Assembly (NCBI GenBank): GCA_964036275.1
Contig: OZ038439.1
Location: 4,975,412-5,039,411 of the forward strand
Direction of reading: 5' to 3'
DNA length: 64,000 nt
Source: Litoditis marina
Lineage: Eukaryota; Nematoda; Chromadorea; Rhabditida; Rhabditidae
The position numbers and the translations under genes were made by a program. Under the pieces are notes generated by a model. That model was not told the origin of the DNA and searched no databases. It saw only the letters and a program-made list of their open reading frames with translations. This document shows positions 12,052 to 26,100 of this stretch, piece after piece (within the stretch, counting starts at the first letter, position 1; every line of letters begins with the position of its first letter).

Positions 12052-15000
12052 ATGGATCCTGAATGGCACAAGTTTACTGCGAAGGTAATATTAATTTTTT
12101 ATTAATATTTATTTGTTCCAGTTCAGATTCCGAATGTTCAAGAACAATTTGTTGTAATCTTATCACTTTGTCATTAATGCCGAATCTCAATAACAATAGT
12201 ATATAGGGTCACCAAACTTGAGATGTGGTATGATCTACAACACAGCAGAAAAATGTTCATGAGCTCTTTTCCCCTAAACTGCTCATTGACCACTAGTCCA
12301 CTACGTACTACCGTATTTAATTGAGGTTCTTTACGTTCCTAAATAACAATACGTGATGTACGATTTACACTTTTTTCTGCCCTTTTTAAGCCAGAGGCTC
12401 GACAAGTTTACAATCTATAGAATATGACTAATTCCATTTTTCTTCTTTTCTAGCAGAAAGGTTCATCTCGTCCTCTTCTCTATCTGGTGTTCATTCTGGC
12501 ATTTTCTCTCGGTTTCGCAGCCGTTTACACGTTTTTGCATCTTTCACCCGAAAACAGGTTGGTCAGACTACAAAGTACACAAACTATTGAGAATTATGGT
12601 TCAAGTGAAAAGTGCAGCTAAAACTTAAACGAAGCACGTAGCTATAGTTATTTAAACATTTGTTCTTTTTTTATCTTTCCAGCATTTTTATAAATTTCGT
12701 ATCATTTTCTCACTCGAAATATGAAAATTTTCCGTCTGGTAACAATGAGATATGTTCTGCACGAATTTGGCTGAATATAGAGGGAATCAATGATTGTTCA
12801 CTCCAAACGCTTTGTGTCAACAAACTCTTCTGCAGGACCTCTCTTCTCTCCGTATTCTCCAAATCATCTTCTGATGAAGTACCGGACCAGCCCGTCAACC
12901 CTACTCAACCATCGGGCCTGGAACTGACCAGTCCCTCTGTCTCTAGATCTACCCCAGACCGTACAACTGTCCCAAAAACTGGTACCCTCGTCCCAAAAGC
13001 TCCTACCTCTGCCCCAGAGACCCGTGCAACTGCCCCAAAATCAACTAGTACCCCAGTACCAACCTATCCCAAGGATCTTACTGTCCCGACATCGAAACCC
13101 AACCCACACCCAGAACAACCTACTGTCAATCTTGCAATTGGAGATCTCAGCATCAACAGTCCTTATCAGCCGAGTATGTGGTTTTTTCGTTGTATCATGA
13201 AACTGTACGAGTTATCAAAATTGGAAATCAAGAGAGAAATTGCAGAAAGTGAAAGGGCGAACGTTTTTTTCTCAGAGTCGATCATTTGATAGCTTGCTGT
13301 TTTCACTTTTTTAGTTGTCCTACTTACTTCCAGGAGGATACAATGCCACACTGAAGTTGTATATACCCGGTTATGGCAACGTTCCACAGCAGAAAATATC
13401 GACATTCGAAGCAGAAGTTTGTTATAGTATACGGTAAACATGGCTTTCTCAGAGCAATATATATATATATATTGATTTTCACTCTCGTCGTCTGACGTCT
13501 CTTCGGGGCACACTATATCTCTAGATTGGTTGCAATACAGTTTCGACCGAACGCGAATTCGTAATTAACAGAGCGCGTTCCGAGTTGTCGTGCGCTGTTT
13601 GTAGTTTGGTCTCATTCCTCAAAAAACTATCAGCTTTTCTGTGGTGAATTCTATATGTAACCGGGTTTTTAGGTAACCTAACCCTTTTTTGGTAACCTAT
13701 TTTTCAGGTTACCTCAGTAGGTCCGGTTAGTAACCTAAAATGAAAAACCGGTTACCTGTTTTTCTAACGCAAAATGTGGTTTTTACCGTTAGTTTGCACG
13801 GTAACCGGATTTTAGTTTCAGGTTACTTCCAGGTTAGCTACCAAGGTAACCTGAAAAAGAGGTTACCAAAAAAGGGTTAGGTTACCTAAAAACCCGGTTA
13901 GTTGTAGAATTGGCCCTTTTCTGTATGTGGAGGTCAAACTACAACTCGAAGTTTGTCATACCAAAGAACTTCATTTTCTTGTTGTCTACTTATCCACACA
14001 TATTTCGGCGATAACCATTAAAATGTGGTACAATGTTTGTTACCGTATCCCGCTGTGTTTGTAGTTTGAACTGACTATCTCTCGATCGAAGTACGAAAAT
14101 CAGGGCGTGCACCAAGACCAGACTACATTGAAGGTTGTTTAGTTGGTTTGCTTTTGATCTCAGTATTCTCAATTCAAGGTCACGATGAAGCTCTCTATTC
14201 CATCCGAGAGAGGAATTCCGATTGTACTGAACGCGAAAAATTTGTTCTTTGATGAGCGGAAAACAAAACTCTTTGCGGTAAGATTACTGATTTATTTGCT
14301 TCAGTTCTTGAAACCTCTCTTATATTCCGATAGATTACTTTTTCACAAGGCTGCCTCTTTTGCCATTATTTTGTTCGGGAATTAAGAATATCTCAAAACT
14401 ACTTATCGATTCAAAACACTCAAGTCAAGTCAGTAGTGATCAATGAGTGTCGAAAAAAGAAAAACCACCAATTTCAGGTATCTTCCTCTTTGCGAGTTGA
14501 ACTTGGAGTGAGAAGAATGATGATCTACCCGGCAGATGAGAAGATTGTCCTCATTTTCGATGATGAAAACTTGGAAAACGTTGATCGCACTACCCATCTA
14601 CTCAGTTTGAGCGTGAGTTTCAGAAATTGATTTGTTGGTCATAGCCAACCTGCGTCTCTCGCTCTCCACACTCTCTCACTCTAGTTGTATGGTGGTCACA
14701 GTTTCCAGAGTGAGAGTACGTATGCTAGAAGATCCCGGCACCTTCATCCTATCCTGCGTCTCTCACTCTGCCTCACTATTTCTTGTCTCATACATCCCGG
14801 CGGATGGAAGGTGCCGGTCTCTAGCAAACGTACTCAGATAAACTTAGGCAGCGTACTAATGAATAGGTCGGGCTGTTTTTGAGAATAAACGCTAAACTTT
14901 TACGAAAATGCCTTTGTTGGCGTTTCATTACCGACACAGTGACGAAGCAAATAAGTGCCAAGATTTTTTGTTCAATTGGTGTAATGTTTATCCGTTCTTT

Positions 15001-18000
15001 TAATGCGTTTTCCAGTTGAGCTACGTGGGTGAAATGTCGGATTCCTGGTCCAGTATTGGTCTGTTTCAGGCAAACTATACACTAGAAGACGGCTCGACTC
15101 AGAAGTGAGAATTATTTTTATTTATTCAAAGTTTTAATTTTGTTTTAATTTTATTTGGATTGTTTCTATTCGAATGTTTCGCAGTGTATCCTTACGTTCA
15201 CGAAGAAACCGCAGTTTGAACCTCTTTTACTACTTTACGAGATTGGCATTGAATAGTACACGTTGTCAACAAAAACTATGAGCAAAACATTAAGTAAATC
15301 GAGTGTTTTCCATCTTGGTTCGACTTTTTCTGGGTCCTACTGCACTATTCTATCAATGTAGTAGAGCTTTTCACGGATTCCAATGCTAATCGTTTTTAAT
15401 TATTTGAGGTTTAAAAAGGTTTTCAGTTACAAACATGGTAGTAACGGCTCAAAAATGTAGTTTGATCATCAACTTTGAATTATCAACATATTGATTTATC
15501 GATTTTTCTCAGAACATCAGTGGTGACCCAGTTTGAGCCAATGGAGGCGCGTCGTGTTTTTCCGTGTATAGATCAGCCAAATTCGAGGGATATCTGGACA
15601 ATTACAATAGTTCAGCCAAAAGAAACAACGGCAATCGCGAATGGAAAGGAAATCGAAACTCTTCGGTGAGTCGAGAGAGGGATTGGAGTTCAACCCCCCC
15701 CCCCTCTCTCTTTCTCCCTATCTCCCTCTCTCTTTCTCCCTATCTCCCGCTCTCTTTCATTCTATTCACCTCTCTCTTCCTTGCCAATTGTCTCTCTCTT
15801 CCTCGCTCCCTATACTCTTCACTCACACTCTGTTCTCACGTTACGCTACAGTAAGAAGCCACAGAATTAGTTTCACCAACACTGATATATTACGGAATTC
15901 GTATTTGGCATCCATTTTGAATAACCCTTCATAGAGTTGTTCACAATAAAAGCTTTGAAAACTGAAAAAGAACAAGTAAACAGCACGGGTATAGTGCTTG
16001 CCAAATTTATGGAATATCCGCCTCAAGTGAGACCCGAACCGGGCCCAAAAGTTTGGAAGGCGCGGACGCTAACCACTATACTCAAGTGAGACTCGAACTG
16101 GGCTTATAGCAACGTTGTGGACGAATCTTATCTTCGTCCTCCAACACAGCACAAAGTGAGAAACACAGTATACCCTAGCCTCTCTCGAAGCGACAACTAT
16201 AGCTACACGTATTACAGTCATTTTTTTCTAGAGTCGACACTAACTTCGTTTCGACTTCTTTTGAGCCAACTCCTCTCATGCCTGCCTATATTCTTGCTAT
16301 TTTTGTCTCCGAATTCCAATACGTCGAGGGAAAAACCAGAAATAACGTACAGGTAAATTATACAAAACAAAAAGCAAAACAGAATAAAAGTTTACAATGC
16401 CAATACAATCGTATACGGTAGCGTGCAAAACTTCACAACTGAGGTTATCTGCTGGGCAAGTTCTACTTTGAATTTTACTATGCACGGCATATCACCGATC
16501 TTGGTTTTTCAAAGATTTTTGAGTTGCGCATACTCGAATTTGACTGAAAACGCTGTTATGAGAGTCAATAAGTGTAATAATAAAATATTGTCATTTTTTT
16601 GAGAGTGAAAGAGATTGAACATCAGTACGTGAGAGAGCGTGTAGATCAGACAGACTTAGACGACCGAAATGTAGATCAAATAAGTTCAAACTTGTTGTTC
16701 ACGAAACATTGTTTTCAGGTTCGAGTCTGGACTCGCCCCCAGTTGATAGAAGATAGTCGAGCAGTCTTGGCAGCGGCAATAAAAACACTGGACTTTTTCG
16801 AGAATCTACTCCAAATTCCCTATGAAATGAACAAAATGGGTAAGTAAAAGCGAATTTGTGTAACCAAATACGTTATGTTCAACTGTGCGATTTCATAACT
16901 TAAATATGTATTGGGTTATTCACATTATTTGTGGGTATAGTGCTCACATTTCCCAACTGGACTCGTTGACAGCGTGCCAAAAACATTGGAAGACTGTTAT
17001 TTAGAGAAAACATATATTTTACAGAAAGTTTCCTTGAATATGATTTGTGACAAAGGAAAAGGACCCTTCACATGAATTTCTATTGTTTTGAAGTATTTCA
17101 ACATGTTCAAAAACTGCCTTGAAATTTCATTGGCAAGCTGCCCAAGTTCAGTTGGGAAACGTGCGAACTATAGTGTTTGAATTTGATTGAAAGTGCAAAC
17201 ACTCATGTGTTTGTACTCTCAATCAATTTCAAACACTCCTGTGAAAACATTAGAGCCTCACAGTTGAAACAGTTGGATTTGAATACTAAAAGTCGATAAT
17301 TTGAATCAACATTCTGTTTTCAGATATCGTCGCGGTGACGGAGTTCAGTTTTGGTGGAATGGAAAACTGGGGTCTCGTTGTCTATCGGTACGTTTATGGA
17401 GGCCCCGATTGAATGATGAGAATATCGCAAATATATATATTTTTTCTAAGCACCTTACTATACAAAACATGATAATCTCACGGTACGATACGTAACGCCC
17501 TGAACTTTGAGCAAGCCACTTCCAATCCCATCTCATGTCAGTCAGCAAGAAAAAATTCGTACATACTACACAGCCGAACGTTTTTTTGACTTTTTCGTAC
17601 CAACAAAATATCTCATTCTCGTTTTTTCTTCTCATTTTTTGAGATTCTGTCTCGGCGGGTTGTAGGATAAAGATGTGAGAAATCGTGTATGTTGAAAGGA
17701 ACCAAGTCTCATGCCTTGCGCTCCATTTTCATTTACCGTGGTTAATTCATTCGCTCCAACGCGGATGCGCCCCAAAAACCAAGTTTTCGAATCTCCGCAG
17801 ATGAGCTGTGATTAAAGGTTACAGAATGGAAACAATAAATTGGTTTTTGTAGCACATTTGTATGCATTGGAGCGACGGAATTGACCGTGGAGCGCAAGAC
17901 ACGATGTTCGATTTCTGTCAGACCTTTATGGAAACGCAAGTTGCTATCAGAGTGATGGTACTCTGGCGGCATAGCAATCCCTCCAACCTCATGAGAAGTT

Positions 18001-20104
18001 CATATGAGTTTCTCATGAGATACCTCATGAGCTACTCGTCAACTCCTATTGTTGTAGCATAGCAATCAATAGAATCTCATGAGAAACTCGTGCTAATATC
18101 TCATGAGGTGATCTCATGAACTTTTGTGGGGATTGCTACGCCGCCTAAGATGACCTTAAGATCCTATATTTGTCCCGACAGTGTCTAATTTCAGTGAGAA
18201 TTATCTGCTTTTCTCGGGAGAGTTTAAGCAGCAGCAAATAATCGCTCACGAGATAGCTCACCAGGTAAATGTTCTCTGTGTAATCACAACGTTTTTCTGT
18301 TTTTGAAACAATCGTTTATCAAGCAGTAGTTCACAAGCTGTACATGTATCAAAGTGTAAAGTTTTGTTTACCTAGGACAGGTTCTCGCATTTGAATAACA
18401 GTTCCAGAATTAAAACTTGGGCAACCAGAAAAACTCATTCAGAAATAAAACTCATTAAAGTATATCTCATTCAAAAATAAATCTCATTAAGTACATGAAC
18501 GTAGAGAAAAGCAAAAATCAACTTTCAAATTTTTTGGCGTTTTTGAATTCCTGACTGAAAATAAGTTAATGAGTTTCAATTCTCAATGAGTTTTCCAGTA
18601 ATGAGTTTTATTTCTGAATGAGTTTTCCCTGGTGCCTAAAACTTGACACTCTGACTGAGGCTCACACGTTGCTAAACTTAGTTAATCGTGTACCTCTTAA
18701 ATACTTTCCATTCTCTTGTTTCAGCTTATTATTTCACACTACCAATTTACAACTGTATCAAAAATTCTACTTATATATGTCATTCTTACTTTTACACAAC
18801 TCGGGTTCTTTTGAATCTCTTCACATAGTGTTTTCCATACTATCATCAATCTAATTTTTCCCATTTGTTCCGTTGCAAGTTCTGTGTATACTAGAAGTAA
18901 ATTGAATATACACGTGGAGTTAGCATTCTAATGAGGAAACGTGCACTCTTTCATTGCCTGTTTCTGAATTCTGCTGTGTTCAACATGTTTCACGTGACTG
19001 TGCGATTGACAAAGAGTAAAGACCGTACGCTCATATCTTATCGCATCTTCCTGACTCCACTTGTTTCAGTGGTTCGGTAATCGCGTGACAACGTCATTTT
19101 GGGATAAAATCTGGCTCAATGAAGGATTCGCTACCTTCATGGAGAAATACGCAACAAACCATCTGAATTCGGAGTTTGGCAGAGTTGGTTACTTACTTTT
19201 TTGGTTACTTACATCCCAGAAAAGCGGGCTCAAAATAAAGGCACGAGAAAGTGTCATTTGCACTGTCACAAACAATACACTCTTCTTTCAGGTTAGAGAA
19301 TTAGGTTCTGTTCGTTTTCATAGAAAAGTATGGCTTCTGTCGAGATCGAACTTTTTATCGGGCGTTCTTTTAATATATTTTCCCACATAGGTATAATAGT
19401 TCAATGTCAGGGCAACTAAAATGATCGTGCGTAACTCTAAGAATGGTTATGATACCCCTACAAAAGTGATTATCTGTTTCGTTTTTCGCGTTTCTAGCAC
19501 TTTTCACTTCTAAAAATGATCGTCAGCTCCAGAGAGATGGCGAAAATGAGTGTGGGTCAGTGCCATTTTGACGGGGTATTTTACCTATGTTTTCCCAGCA
19601 TTGGATGCAACTGCTGGAGGCGGGCCCCGCCCTAATCTCCGATGCATGGGATTCCAGTCACCCCCTGAATATGGAAATGGAAAGAAAGAACGAAGTATAT
19701 GGCGTGTTCGACAATATTTCCTACAAAAAGGTATGATACGGAATTGGAAAATTCACATGTTGTTTTCATGAAAAACTATGTTAAAGAAGGACGATTATAT
19801 GGTCCAATCCCTACGCTTCAGTCCTTTAAACTGCAATAAATTTTTCAATTGCAGTTTAAAGGATCGTTGACACGGGATTGGTCCACATAATCGTCCTGCT
19901 TCAATATGGTTAGCTGCTTTTCGTTTGGTTTTTCGAGTAACGTTTTTTCAGGAACACAGTTTCCTTTGCAAAGAACAAATTTAATTCCCAACAGCTTCGA
20001 TTGTTTGTAGTGTGTGGGGTGAAAATTGATGAAAAATCGCATTTCCGTAGAAACATATAACTTGAAAGATAACCATCGCGAAACTTGTTAATTTGTTCTT
20101 GTTA

Positions 20105-20149
<45 letters not shown>

Positions 20150-23100
20150 ACTCTAAATTTCTCAGGGTTCCGCCATTCTCGAGATGCTCAGTTCAATTTA
20201 CGGAGAATCACTTTTCATTGAAATGTTGAAGGTATATTTTTTTTTTACTTTTCACTTTTTAAATTTCAATGATTCAGTGTGCCTTCAGGCCCCATTGGAA
20301 CAAAAGCGACATATTAACCTCTAATTGTATCTCGTTCTGCTGTGTTTTCACAGAGATCAGTGTGTATTTTGTACAAAATGCGAAAAGTGCGCTCTTTTAG
20401 CCGAGCAAAGTAGGACTCGGTAGAGTTTTGGAAGCACGTTTCCTGTCTTCCTTGCTCATTTTTAGAGTCGACTCAACAATTAGGCATGATCGCATGATAC
20501 TCACTTTCTGAAAGTTGCATATGGACGACACCCGCCTTTTACAATTTCTTTCCTTTTCTTTGCAAACATGTTGGAACGATTTTTGTTTTTAGAACTACAT
20601 GAGAGAGAACAAGTTCGTTTCAACTACTCCGGAACTATTCGCCGAGGTGCTCCAGAAAAACACCCCCGACTCGGTTTTGGGTCCCGATGGGAAGACCCTG
20701 AATGTACAGGAATGGCTGGACCAATGGACAAACCAGGTATACTGTAGTAAGGTGGAATATTTACGTGAAGCTGAAGAAGTGTAACTGATTGTGCACTACA
20801 TAGCTGCACATTTCATTGAAGAGGGGGTGGGCAGAAAGGAAAGTTCACATTAAAGGGCTGTCCAAAAAGACAGATTGAAACTTTTTAAAACCAACAGACA
20901 TTATTTCCATACGGTTCACATGTTCTAGTCGACGTTATGTTGTACCCCGGGGTACCAAGACTAATATTGGTTTTTCTTTGGGCAAGAGATTGTTCCGAAT
21001 GTTGAGGTGTTTCACGCAACCGTTATCCACGTGACTGACCGTGAATCAACTTAATTCTCCCAGATTGGATACCCCGTTTTGACCGTGACTAGAATCGATG
21101 ACAATCGGGTGCGAATTGAGCAGAGCCGATTCAAAATGAACGAGAAGTTGAGTATTCTTGAGAAATACTCATCGCCCGCACATAAGTGAGTATTCAGTTG
21201 AGCAAGTCAAGAATTATAGTCGTTGCCAACGTAAAAGCGGAAGGGTACTGTATAAAAAATCTTTTGCTCGCAGTTTCGATTCCAGCGAGAGAAAAACATT
21301 TATAAATTTGACACCCCTACACACTAGCGTGCGATTTTTGGTCCTCACACTGAATGAGTTTTTGAACGGAAATGTGTTAAAGGCGTGGGACTACTCAAAC
21401 AGAAACATATTTTCAGTCTCCACAGCGTTAATCAATAATCTGATTTTACTACTCTGTTTCAGTTTCACCTGGGACGTGCTTGTCAAATATCAGACCGCAT
21501 CTGGCTCGGAAGTGCAATCTGCTTGGTTAAAACGTGGTATGCATTTTGATAACAGAGCTTGAATAAATTAGCACTACATAGGTGAATATCAATGGACTTT
21601 TAGGCCTCAAAAGAGAGATTTTGGCTACAAAATTTCGGGCCTCAAAGGAACATTTTAGGCCCGCGATTTGGATCCGAAATCTCCTTTTAGTCCCTTGACT
21701 GGGCCTTTTAGTCCCTTGACTTTTCACCCGAGTAAGTTAATTAAAATAACTACAAGCTAAGTAAATTTTTGACACTTCTGAAAAAGTTATATATACATTA
21801 ACACAATAATCATTTTAAATATGAATAAACAAACGAGCGCACTTATGAAGTCACGATAATACCAACATACACACACTCACATAAATAAGAAGCTGCTTCA
21901 ACGGAGATGTGCGACTTGCGGGATGAACACCGCCTCGTAACGGAGCAACGTGAATGAATAAATATAAAATGTGAAATACCAATTTCAGATGAACCATTGG
22001 AGTTAGAGTGCGACCGAAGCCCCGTATTTCTCAACGTGAACGGAACTGGATTCTACCGTGTAAACTACGACAAGGAAGAGTGGGAGGCGGTTATTCGACA
22101 TCTGAAAGAGAACCATGAGGTGAGAACTATAGGATTCGACTATAGAGCAGAGTACGTATGCTAAAAGATCCCGGCACCTTCATCCCATTCTGCGTCTCTC
22201 GCCCTGCCTTACTATTTCGCGCCACTCGTATCCCTGTAATATCAGAGAAATAGCGTATGTTTGAGGAGACGCAGGACGGGATGATGGTGCCGGGATCTTC
22301 TAGCATACGCACTCAAGTCGACACTGCACATCTAGCTCTAAATCGTTTTTTTTTCTGTAGTTTGATCTCCCCGCGTTCTGGTCGTGAAAACGTTGCACAC
22401 TGCCCGTTAAACTACAATACAGATATTGTCCCTCCCTCTAACTTGAATCCGTTCGAGGTGGGGGAAAAAGGGGCGGGGCATAATTCCATTTCACAAGAGT
22501 TTGTAGTTTGATCCCCATGTTTTCCAGTTGTAATTTTCCACACTACAATTCAGATTTGAGTCCGCACTGTGATGCTAGTTTGAATATACTATAGTCCGTT
22601 TCACCAAACTATGACTTTCTACAGTAATCTTTCGAATATTCAAGGGCAATTATCTAACCAACGAACAGACTTTTAGATTAAATGTTTTCTGTAATTGTAG
22701 TTACCAATGTGGAGAACTAAATCCGGAAGTTTAAACTCTCTACAATATCTACATCATATAAAAATATTACTTTAAAGTTCTACAATCTTACTGTACAGGG
22801 CTATTGTTGCGCGAAACAGACTATATTTTCAGAGCATGAATAAACTGACGAAGTTTGTGTTGTTGAGAGACGCTCATCACATGGCAGCCACGGGCAGACT
22901 TCAATATTCGCAACTATTTGATCTACTATACGCAGTCAGAAACGATAAGGTGAGACCATATAAAATTCTTTCTCAAAAAGTTGTAAAAGTGGCATCATGT
23001 TCCTGTAAAGTCATATTTTAACTTCGTTTCAGAATAGAAAAAAGTTCTACTTTCACCATTCTCTATGCATTTATTATCAAAATGATGATATATGTTCACC

Positions 23101-26100
23101 CGTCTTTAGGTTGACTGGTCAGTATTAGAACTAATCCTTATGATAATACAAACATATCCGGATTGAAACTACAATGTTTGTTGTAGAGAGGAAGATGTGG
23201 ACTGAAATGAGTTGCTAGATTCAGTTTTATTCAAAAAAACCTAAGAAGAACTTTCAAATGTCTTGTGATTAGGGTTGTTAAAGCCAAACTCGAATTTCGA
23301 AAAAACTCGAAATAACTCGAAAAACTCGAAATCTCCAAAACTCGAGTAACTCGAAACTCGAAAAACTCGGTTTTTCTCCAAACTCGAAAAACTCGAAACT
23401 CGAAAAGTTCGTTCAAGAGTCAGAAATATTGGACGAATGAGCGTTTCACAGCACTTTTTTTGCTATTTCAAACATAAAATGCAAAAAACTCGAAACTCGG
23501 AAATCGAGTTTTTCGAGTTCAACTCGAAACTCGAAAACTCGGTTTTTTTTTTGAAACGCTGAAAACTCGAACTCGAAAAACTCGAAATTCCCAAAACGCG
23601 AATAACTCGAAACTCAAAAAACTCGTTTTTTCCCAAAACTCGAAACTCGAAATTTCAAACTCGATTAACAACCCTACTTGTGATGTAAACATCCAGTGCC
23701 AATGTAAACCAACTCCTATTTTATCTTCCATGTCTCCATTTTCTCGTAAGTGGAATGCCTCATATACCAATGTGGAAAGACACGTGTTCAATCACGAATA
23801 AACATTCTATTCTATTATATTGCTCGATATTACGATATTCGAAATAGATAGAATTCTGAATCTTTCTAGGATTTTGACATTATTTCGGCCATAAAAACCG
23901 CTTTGCTCAGCATTGAGGAGTATTTCACGGAAAAGGAAGATAAAGAGTTGTTCACGGTTAGTTTTGCGCCCGATGAGCTAATATTCTCACCATTCTTATA
24001 CTGTTAGTCAATTGTACAGTTACGTGAAACATGTTAAACACAGCAGAATTCGGAAAGTGGCATGACAAAGTGTACGATTCCTCATTAGAGTACTAACTTC
24101 ACGTGACTATTCAATTTACTTCTAGTATACAGGTATTCTGTTGTTCCATTTTGACCCATTTATGCCTGAGGGGAGATTTTGAATGAAGTGTTCCAAATGT
24201 GAACTTCAGATACAGTTTTTACAATCCACATCATTTTAACGTTTTGTTAAGACTTATCTAAATGAATTTCTTGCATAATTAGTTTATGAGAACAGGAAAG
24301 AATAAAAACACTTATTGAACCTTTAAACTTTGCGCTTTCAGAGGTTAATCCAGCTCACTGAAACCAACCGAAGATTCAAGAGTTCGAGAGGACAGTCTAA
24401 GGTGAGGTATGGTAAAAGCTCAGACAATTATCAACTAATTGACCAGCCACTTTTGTAGTCGTCTCGATGAGAGAGTGTGCAGGTCAGAGAGACGCAGATA
24501 TCTGCGGCCTCATTGATCTGCATGCTCTCTCGCTTTTGTAGCTGGCCAATCGCAGAAAATTGACACTAATCTTTCTGAGAAGTGTGTGGTCGTCGCTTCG
24601 AAACATGCAGGTAGATTCTGTTTTATTGTCACAGAGGGCTGACAATAAAAACAGAATCTACCTGCATGTTTCTGTAATCCTGTTTCAACTCTTCAACAAC
24701 TCAACTGCGGACTCAAATCTTAGTTGTAGTTTGGAATTACCACTGGATAACATGGGGATCGAACTACCCTGTTTTGAAGACCAAGCTGCGACTCGTCATT
24801 AATGACATCCTCAACTTGTGAAGAAGACAGATCCACAGAGGAGGTTAAAGGGGGACAGAAAGGAAAGCTAGTTTAGGTACCCCGGGGTACCTAAATATAA
24901 CGTTGCGCGCGCCAAAACAGGCAAACACGTGTCAACCGTATGCAAACTAGGTTCGTTAGTTTGAATTAAAAGTTATACTTATATGTTTCTCTTGATAAGC
25001 TCTTTCATATTAACTTTCCTTTCTGTCCCCCTTTAATGAAGATGACTTATGAAGGTGTATAAACCAGACAGAATAGTCAGAATTTCGCATCGTTTCAGTG
25101 GTTAAGTTTATTTTTTTTGATGATTCATGTTTTTCAGAGTCTCATTGGAAACGAGTTCTATACTCGTAATGACTTCGCTCGGTAAGTCGATCTTTTCTCG
25201 AATTGAAATTACCAGAATTGGGCCAGAATATAAGCACTGATTGAATATATACTTCTTTGTAACCAGTGTAGCAATGGCAATGATTATATAGTTTGTTTCA
25301 ATCCCACTGAGACCGATTGGTATTGTCCCAAGATTCTCGGAAGACCATTTCATAGAGCAAACATAAATATTCTGGAAACTTTTTTGATTATATGTTTTTA
25401 TGAAACTGGACAACCGCTAACAGTGGTTTGCAGTTTTTTGAAAAACTCCAAAGTGGTGAAAAATATGCTGGAATAATCATTGGCACGCTGCCAAGTCTCA
25501 GTAGAAATGACCGAAACTATATGAAACATCGAATAGAACAATAATTTCAGTCATCATTTCGCTACTGCTTTTTCCGCTGGAATGGAGGAAGTGAACCAAT
25601 TGGAACCAGCAAAAGCAGACGAGTAAGTGTTATTCTTCCGAATTGAACCAAAAACAATTCAAAATAATCAAAGTTTATTTATACTCCTCGAAATTTTCCT
25701 TAAAATTTGATGTTGTTCGGTTTTCTGGCCAGAACTTGAGGTCTTTGTGATGTTCTCCTTGATGTGGCGAGTTCTAGGAAAACGCCAGAAAAAGAATATT
25801 TAATTAAGTACAATAAAGTAACTTTGTAACAATAAATAAAGTAACAATAAATAAAGTACTCGGACATTCACAAAACTCGGTTGGCTCTTCTTTCATCAGC
25901 CACCTCGTGTGGAAAAAGGCTCTGAAAACGGCAAATTTGCCGAAACGTCGCCGCAATGAATATTCCATCATACTACCTCGTGTACGGTTCAACTACAAAA
26001 TCAAACCATAACTTTGCAGAGGCAAGAAATTGCAAGAAGAGTTGTGTTCTATGGTTGAAACTGGAGGGGAAGAGAAGTTTAATGAGGTAAAAATCATACT

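Noticed and set aside
13434..13440. Donor CG|GTAAAC at 13434 as the end of aminopeptidase exon 4
   Set aside because: It would leave a phase that no following acceptor can satisfy without a stop; the GTTTGT donor at 13417 joins in frame to VTMKLSIPSERG.
13166..13513. 115-codon minus-strand frame
   Set aside because: Antisense to aminopeptidase exons 3-4 and the intron between.
16021..16110. Functional tRNA gene
   Set aside because: A- and B-box-like sequences are present but acceptor and anticodon stems do not pair.
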